In this document: piece after piece, positions 50,501 to 59,500 of the stretch
How the letters are laid out: each line of letters opens with the position of its first letter
Numbering within the stretch: the stretch's first letter is position 1
NCBI GenBank assembly: GCA_032158295.1
Contig: CM063244.1
Location: 9,566,055 to 9,630,054, forward strand
Reading direction: 5' to 3'
Length of the DNA: 64,000 bases
Origin: Pycnopodia helianthoides
Taxonomy: Eukaryota > Echinodermata > Asteroidea > Forcipulatida > Asteriidae
Translations under genes and position numbers: made by a program
Notes under the pieces: model-generated
Database searches by the model: none
Told to the model about the DNA's origin: nothing
What the model saw: the letters and a program-made list of their open reading frames with translations, nothing else

Positions 50501-53500
50501 ATTGTCGAGTTTACTCGACCGTGCGCCGTGTGTGCTTCCGTACCAATGTCGAGTTTACTCAACAAAAAAAGATGCAGCGTTTGAGAGCCTGTATTTATTT
50601 TGTTTGGCGCCCTCTGTTGTGTAAAAAAATGCGGTACGCAGCCGTGTAAACCCTATAAACAATGCGGTATTGAAAGGGTTAACCAAAAGCACCAATAACA
50701 CTGTCGTCACTAGCTGTCTCACCTGGCATGATGACATCGGAGAAGCCCAGCTTACGGGTGATGGTCACCCCTTTGTTGAACAGTAACGGCATCTCTCTCT
50801 TCAGCTGTACAAAGTGACCGTGAAGCATGCGCAGCGACAGGGAGATGCCGATGTTGGTCATACTGGAAGTCCCTAGTTTACTCGTGTGCTTCCGGATGAT
50901 GTTATCGTGCAGCTGTGAAAACTCCGCCTCTGAGGAGCCTTGGCTGTTTTTGTTTTTTAGAAAGAAACAACAAAACAAATCAAGAGATACTATCACTATC
51001 ACTTGTAGATAGATATCAAGAAGGATTTGAAACTTTGCATGTTGGGAATACAATCCAGTTAGCAATTGCAATACCGGCCATGCGCGTTATAGTGCCCCCT
51101 CTACAGTTTGCCCGGGAGAGGCCATTTTTCGCAGTGCATCAAGGGGAAAAGGTCTACAAGTTCTGGGGTCGATTTCACAAAGCACTAAGATTCATCTTAA
51201 GATGAGTTATCAGTATTACCATAGTGATTTGTATTGTGACATCACTCTTTGCTAAGCAACTGCGATGGATTTGCAGTTACGATCAGTCTGAACTCTTTGT
51301 GAAATCGAGCCCTGGTCCTCACATGGCGCATGCCGCACGACCCTGAATGCTTGAGTTCAATCATGGTTTGTAGCACGGTTGTTTTTTGGCTCTGTTTACA
51401 GCACAAGATGGTGCTTTTTGAAAGACAAGTTTCGTCCATTCCTACATTTGTTGATCTTTTATACAGAAACTTACACAATCTTCATGACAAACTCCTTTGC
51501 TGTGGAAGACACGTCGTCTATTGGTTCCGATAAAACAGGCATCAAACTCACAACTGCCGAAAGGGAGACAAAAAACAATGGAGATTCTACGATATTGAGT
51601 ACTTTCTCAACAGGCCTGGATTTACCTGGAGACCGTGGAGGCCATGGGCTCAGTTGCCCCTGGTCTTGGCCTTGGTGCCCCTTCAATTGCGTCCCCTAGA
51701 CTTTAAGATTTTGCAATGGAAGTGCCCTTTGCAAGATGAAAACATCCTTGCCCCTCTTAAAGATGAAATTCCAGGCCTGTCTTTACACCAAATCAAATAC
51801 AGTGGGAAGATATTAACTTCTTATCTTTCAAATACCAATTTATGGGAGGAGGGAGTTGTGGACGTGGACGGGGAAAGGTACTCACCTCCACAGCCGTAAG
51901 GTCTCCTGAAGTTTGACACAGCCTTCTTACTTCCGGTCAGCATGGCACCTTTCCTTATGATATGGCAGGTGAGATAAAGGTCTCGAGCTATGTCTTTGTT
52001 GCTCAGTTCCTGGAGTGGAAAAGAGGAAAATCAAACAACGACACATGAACTTTTTGCCCCTTGTTCTGTTTTACATTAATATCAGTTTAATAGATGCTAA
52101 ATTTGCACCGGGGAGAAAGAATATTATTTGGTTTTACCCTTTCACCAGTGTGTGTAAAGCACTGTATACTCCCCCGAGTTCTGTGGAAAAAAAAAGGATT
52201 CAAACTGCCACTAGCTTCCAGGCAATCTCTGTGGTCTATTTGGTGACACATCTGCTCTAGAATGGCAAAGGTCGTGGGTTCGAATCCCACCCGAGTAATA
52301 TGCCTGTGGATTTGTTCACAGAACTCGGGGGGAAATATTGAGTATACAGTGCTTTACACACACCGGTGAAAGGGCAAAACCACAGGGATACTACTCGGAT
52401 GGGGTTCAAACCCACAACCCATGCCATTCTAGAGCAGATGTCTCACTACTAGAACATCAAACTTCAGAGGGAGTCGCTTCATGCCTGATGCCTTTCTCGG
52501 ATTCAAATATTTTAATGAAAAATGTCCTCTTTCTCAAAAAATGCAGTACTTCAGAGGGAGTCGTTTCTCACAATGTTTTATACTATTAGCGATTCTCAGG
52601 TGCTCCTTACCAAGTAAGTTTTTATGGTAATGTATTTCTTGAGTAATCACCCAAAAAATCAACTGCCTTTAAGTGGTTCTTTTCTTTCTGGACTACCATG
52701 AAAACTTTGATAACTTTGAACTGAATCCCTTTCCACTTACACTGAATATCGTGCACAGGTTGCCAATTCTGTCGATGTTGTTCGGCACGCCCAGCTTGTT
52801 GAACTTGGCCAGGTAACGCTCACTGAAGAGATTCAAGAAAGAAAGAAAAAAAAAAATGAAAAACTAAATTTGTTTTGTCGATCCCCGGGTTGGGTAATTG
52901 TTTGGGTTAAAGAAAGTTCCTAGAGAGAAAAAAAAAAAAAAACTACCATCAGAAAATGTTACTTGGCAGATTGTTTCTGTCAGAAACGCTTCTCAGCCTG
53001 TGTATATGGGGAATATTCTTCCTGCGTGGAAATATTCGCTCCGGTTTTTCGGTGATACATGTATCTCAAAAAACCCGACCACCTTTTGAAGTGAAACGTT
53101 CACAGGTTTTATTGTATGTACCTACATTTATATAGGATTAACACAATCAGCAGGCTCCAATTACCAAACGTATGCAGCACCTTTAAAAGCGCTATGAGAT
53201 TGGGCACATGAGTCCAAAACCCCTTGTTACTAGTCACCTGATAAATCTGCTTTCTTTAGCGTCGTACAAAGCAAAGAACGCTTCTGCCTCCTCCCCGATA
53301 TTGCAGCCGAAGTTCTTGAGCTGTAAGTGAATGTGGTGAGCGAATGCTGCCATCCCCTCCACTAACTTTCCCTGCATATGTCAACAAACAAGCAGTAAAT
53401 CAAGGAAAAAATCGTTTCAAAATGCTCTCCAAGTTGATATCTCTTGAACACATTTGCCGTGAAAACAAAATATTGCATGCACTTCTAAAAAAAATATTCT

Positions 53501-56500
53501 TATTGAACCAATTGACATGACGCCATCATCATAACACCTCTTGGTTGGGTCTTTTGCGGAGTTAGTTTCCCCATGTGCTGTGCGGTATCGTGCGCATTTT
53601 AGGCGACGTGAGCCCGCTTAGGCGCTCACCGTATCTTAACAAACAATTTCACTGCTAAAATGGTAGATCTTGGGCAGACACTAGCCGTATGTGGCGTCTG
53701 CGCAAGGGGTCAATATTGCAAATTTTTGATGTGCAGATTTCAGCAGATGTGCCTCACTGTCGAACCAAAATTGCACTCTGAATGGTTGACATTAACCAAT
53801 AGACCAATTGCACAATGTGCAGCGGATGATACGGAATGGTCAGACAGTAGGAGGGTTGACTATGTACTGTGTATATGAGTTCGCCACATGATACTATATT
53901 GCAGGCTGGCATAGTTTATCTATCTTTCCAAAACCACAGCGGATGATATGGAATGGTCAGACAGTAGGAGAGTTGACTATGTAATGTGCACATGCATTCA
54001 CGACATGATACTATATTGCAGGCTGGCATAGTTTATCTATCATTCAAAACAAAAGTGGATGATATTGAATGGTCAGACAGTAGGAGGGTTGACTGTCTAC
54101 TGTGTTGATGCATTCACGACATGATACTATATTACAGGCTGGCATAGTTTATCTATCATTCAAAACAACGTGGATGATATTGAATGGTCAGACAGTAGGA
54201 GGGTTGACTGTACATTATGCAGATGCATTCACCACGATGCTATATTGCAGGCTGGCATACAAACCATGGTAAGGCAGCGAGAGGGTTAATTGTGTACTGG
54301 ACCATTAGGGACATGGCTTGAAACAAGGGCCCAATTTCATGGTTCTGCTTACTGCGGAATACTGCCCTTATGGTGCCCTGTAAAGCGCATAATTATACGG
54401 GGCGTAAGCGCAGAATTCTGCGGTAAGCAGAGCCATGAAATTGGGCCGAGATTGTTTTACCCATTCTAACGATACGCAATTGTTGTTAGTCCCAAAAATT
54501 GACCAAGTCAGACAACGTCCTCAATAGGATTTTGGATGATTTGGGACCATTAGGAGTTAGGAGTCCATCATGCAAGCTTTCAGCTCAAGAGAAGTCAGAG
54601 GACATGAAATCAAATACTGTGGTATTGAACCCCAATTCACCCGTCGTCATCATCACAATAATCTTGGTTGCACCATTTTTGGGCATCGACGTCCCCGTGT
54701 GGTGTACAGTGTAGTGCAAATGTTAGGCGACACGGCGTACACACGTACACCTATTGACTCCCAAAAAATGGTGAGCGTGGCACAGTCGCCGCATGTGATG
54801 ATAATAACAAGGCAATCTCATTTGGTCACGCCTAACATTAACCTTGTAACATCACAACTGGAGAATACCACCAGATCATTGTAAATTTTGTGCGTACTAA
54901 CCCGTTAGAGACCATAGCAGCCAGAAGTTAACAGCCAGAAATGGTTTGTACCAAAGTGTCCATAGCAGCAAAAAAAGGCTGCAAGATCTGACCTACTACT
55001 TCCACTCAACCATAAAAAGGTCAAAGTAAAGGTCATGACCCAAATTGACATTTGTTCAATGGTTCCCATGTAAACACAGTATCTATGTCTCTAAACAAAA
55101 CCAAATTCTTGTTTGAAATTGTTTTTTCAGAGACCTTTACAAGAAAAATTTGTTTCCGAAAATCAACAACAAAACCGCGTCTGGGCGCATGGTGATGATT
55201 GTACAGAAACGAATGGTCTCTGAAGGGTTGACCATCAACAGCCACTTTATGCCGGGTGATGTGTATCAACACAAAATCTCACAGGCATGGTTGCAGAGGG
55301 TATGTAAATACTTTTTTTAAATGTCCACGTCCACGTCCAGCCGGTTGACAAATGAACACGGCAAGACAATTTTGTTCTCCTTTTTTTTTGGTGGTACAGA
55401 GTTGACAGCGGTTGGCATGCAGACATCCCTTTGTGCAGAGTGCAGAGTGCAAAGTGCATGCACTCACAGGTAATAGGCTTTGTTCTCCCTCTGTACAGAG
55501 AGTGACAAAAGGTCGAGAATTCATGCTCTAAATCTCCCTTTCGGCCATGGCTTATGACCTATTAGTATTATCGAACGTGGCTTATTGCCGATTCATGGTG
55601 AACAAAAACCATAAGAGAAAAAGAAATCCCGGAGCATTTGATGAGAGCATTTGTTGTCTTTACTTGGTTTTGCATCGATTTCCTAATCTTAACAACAATA
55701 AGTTGCTCCGGATGTTCCAAAAATTAATCCCATGGGTTGGCTTGGAAAAAATTTAGGAACCCAGCAGAATGGTGGTTAATTTTAAAGCAGCGTTTTTTGG
55801 TTTTTTGATGAAATTGTCAAAGGTTAGCTTTCTGAAGCGCTCCTTTTAACATGTTTAAGAGGGTTTGTGTACTTAATAACAGCCTCAATATAAAACTTCA
55901 ATTCACATGGAATATTATTACTTTTTTTTTATACATGCCATACAGCATGCTTTAAATTTTGACTCTAAATGAAGAGGCATGATTGTTTTTTAAATGTTCC
56001 TGTAAAGATTAAAGATGTATTGCCAGATTTTAGCCACAAAATTACCCCCCCCAAAAAAAATAAATAAATAAATAAATAAATAAATAAATCAATAAAAATC
56101 AATAAAAATATATATATATATATATATTAATAATAGTAATAATAAATAAAACATTTTTTTAAGACAAGGAAATTATAAACTTTCATTTGACAAAAAAAAA
56201 AGAAAAATAATCTGTCAACAGTCAGTAAAAGTTATTTAAAAGATGCAAGTGAGTTACAGTCAGGACCTGTCCTTATCTCATGCTACCCAGAGACATGTAC
56301 AAGCAATTTGCATACAAGTGTTTCCTGGATTGTGCATGGCATACGCGAAAAAGTCTGTCAAAATACGTGCAGAGAAATAAAGCAAAGTCTGTTGGTGTCT
56401 TTCAGCAACAAAACGATCAGTGCAACTCAAAGAACAGCATTAGTAAAGAAAGCAACTTTGCTCGTTACTATCATAAAAATGTAGATTGGATTGGAGAAAA

Positions 56501-59500
56501 AATCAAGTTGGCCACACCATGGTAAAGGTCTATTATTTAACACCATGCAAAGCTTTTAAAAATCTCTTCGCACAATTTTGTTCGCACAAGGTATTTCCGG
56601 CGGGAAGTTTTCTCGGTACAATTAGAATTGGTTTCATTTTTGCATCGAGTAAGCTTTCAGATGAAACAACTTGTCCTTAGGTTATTTCCATGGATACCAA
56701 TCGTAAAGGGGATTAGACAAACAAACAGAAAAGCTTGGGCATTAAATGGTTTTGTAAGATGGAGGCTGAAAGACACCTTATCCTGTTGGCAAGCGTAACG
56801 CACATGCAATCCCACTGATAGCCCTGCCCCCTTCCCACAAACCAGCTCTTGTTTTTTATTGTGTATGAAGATAACACTTTTTTGGACTAGCCTTTCACAT
56901 TATGTCATGGAAAGACTCAAGGTCTTGTCACAGTACGGTCCCCTTCTGTCATAAGAAATACCTTTGAAATGCATGGTTGATTTTACGTAGAATTTCACAC
57001 AACTGCATGCCAGCTTTGGAGCCGGAAGTAATGAAAACCGTGCACACGCGCAGCAGATGCGCGCACACGAAAGTAACGAAAATTGATGCGCGCACACGGA
57101 AGTAACGAAAATCGTGCACACATGCAGCAGATGCGCGCACACGTGAAGTAATGATTCACCAACAGGATAAAGTGACAGCAGTTTATGAGATTATAGTCAA
57201 GCATTACTAGTGAAACAGCGGCAGTCGATATTGAACATACTGACAGACCTGTGAGGGCGGTGCGATATCGATGCCCGCACTTTTGACAGCCAAGAGCCAT
57301 CCTGCATCCATAAATATCTGGGCAATTGACACACACACACAAGCATTGACATCATGGAAAACGAAGCAGGCCAAAAGGAGTGGGGAAGTTGGGTGGGGTG
57401 GAGTTCAGAAGTTGGGTAGGGTGGGATGGGGTGGGGTGGGGTGGGGTTGGGTGGGCTGTGCTGGGCTGGGCTGGGCTGGGCTGGGCTGGGCTGGGCTGGG
57501 CTGGGCTGGGCTGGGCTGGGCTGGGCTGGGGGTGAGGCTTGGGGTGAGGCTTGGGGTGGGGCTTCGGGTGGGGCTTCGGATGGGGCTGGGGCTTGGGCAG
57601 GGGCTGGGAGGGGGCTGGGGAAGGGGGCTGGGGAAGGGGGCTGGGGGGGGAAAGTCGCCCAAACAAGGCCTAAAGCCACTCTTGGTAAGAGTTTACAAGA
57701 AGAAAACTTTTAAGCTGAAGATAAGGATTGATATTCCTCTTAAAAAAACAGTCTAGATTGTAGGATGGAGGGAAACAAGCACCAGGCAAGGAGTTCCAAA
57801 GAGATGCAGTACATGGAATAAAGCTGTTGGAATGGCTTTTTGTTCTGCATCTCAGCAAAGCCAGAGTAACTGGGTGAGAACCAGCAGAAAGCCTGGTTTC
57901 ACGCTCAAACACCCCGATATAAAGTACCAGGTCGGACACACTGGTGGCCCATTTACCATGAGAACAGCTGTAGAAAAGACAGAGGCTGGCTACAGACCTA
58001 TGATTGGCCAGTCCCACACTGCGGGACAGCGAGGTTATCCCTGAGCAAACATGATCGAGTCTGTAGAGAGGAACCTAGACTCCCTTGAGTGGTTTCACTA
58101 GGGTCCTTCCTCACTCCAACAAAAATGTCACCATATTTTTATGGCACATGTCATTCAACACCAAAACTGTTGGTATGCCCGATCCCACGTGCTGTGAAGC
58201 ATAAACAGTTTACAAGTGCCGCCCTCAACCCAACCGAATTTTTAAAAAACAAAACGAGCAGTTTGATTTTGAAGGGTGGGGAATGGTTATAGTAAAACAA
58301 AATACAAAAAAAGAATGAAACCAAAATTTTCTCCCTCCTTTTGGTAATACTAAAGCGAAACAAACTAAAACAAAGTTTCGTCGAGAGATTACAAAAAAAC
58401 AAACAAATTTTTTACTGGGAGTCTTGAGAGCTTGAATGCCACCAAATCATGTCGCAAAAAACAATGAGAGCACGTTGGTGGCGTTCGATGCTTCATGAAT
58501 TAACGCAGAATATGCAAGCGATATTTGATTTGGAACCGATCAAGGATTCATGTTTGCCGAACAATAACGAGAAGTTTTGTCTGAAGTATAGACGGCGACT
58601 GGAAACTATTCTACACAAAGCTATTGAAACACAATACCTCTCAAACTCAAATCAAATTCGCTGAGATTATAACAACAAAGACCGTGGAGCAAACTTGTTC
58701 TGAACATTTTGAGTTTTGTCTTTCTTCTTTCTTATCAGGGTTTTGGGCGGGGGGTGGAAACTACCTTGGGCATACCTTTGATATCTTGGTTTCGGGGGAC
58801 TAGTCTCCGGATCAAGTCCTTATAAACTTACCTGTGATACCTTGGCAGTCTGCTCGACACTCTGAAGATGCTGTATTGGATAGGGGAGAGAGAAAGCAAA
58901 TCATGGTTTGTTGTCTGATGAAACAGATCCTATCAAAGTTACCTGCACCATGTCGGTGCAACAAGTTCATATCTCCAGAAATAGAGTTTAGGTGAAATGC
59001 AAGTTTAAGAATGATAAAAGTTTGTATCCCATTAAAAATAACCGGACGTTGTTGCTCGAAGCGCTCTGGCACGAGATACGACTTTGTAGAAATGTTAAAA
59101 ATTTGGAACAACGTTTAAAATAACAGGATGTTCACACAAAGTCAAAGGACCCCGAGATATGTCGTTGCTCAGAGCGCTTTCGCGCGAGATAAGACTTCGT
59201 CGAACAATGGAGTTACGACCTTGTTGCACCGACACGACGACTCATTTTTAAAATCTTGCAAACAGACTGGGATTTTTAAAGATGTTACAAACTAAGGGAG
59301 CACTGCAGCATCAAAATGTTGAATTTCTTTTGCAGTTCGAGACACAACAGTAGTTTTAAACATGAAGTTGTATTTCACACTTCGTGCACATGAAATTGAT
59401 ATCTAAACACCCTTTACACCTTGACAGCATTGACACTCACCACTTGATGTAAATCAACTATGCTACACGTGTTCGTGTCGATGATCTTCCCGTCCACGCT

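Larger units (their letters stand above)
53372..58831. other. 5.5-kb DOCK intron
   Basis: Holds family B repeats, a truncated foldback, AT-rich microsatellites near 56,050, a purine/pyrimidine repeat near 57,020-57,150, the GGGCT array and a LINE fragment. The 81-codon plus-strand frame at 56,280-56,525 has no domain I recognise. Confidence 0.65.

Noticed and set aside
56280..56525. 81-codon plus-strand frame as a gene or transposase fragment
   Set aside because: Lysine-rich and AT-rich; ends in NVDWIGEKIKLATPW, which I could not tie to any family.
57197..57756. Proline- and glycine-rich frames of up to 161 codons
   Set aside because: Artefacts of the GGGCT and GGGGT runs.
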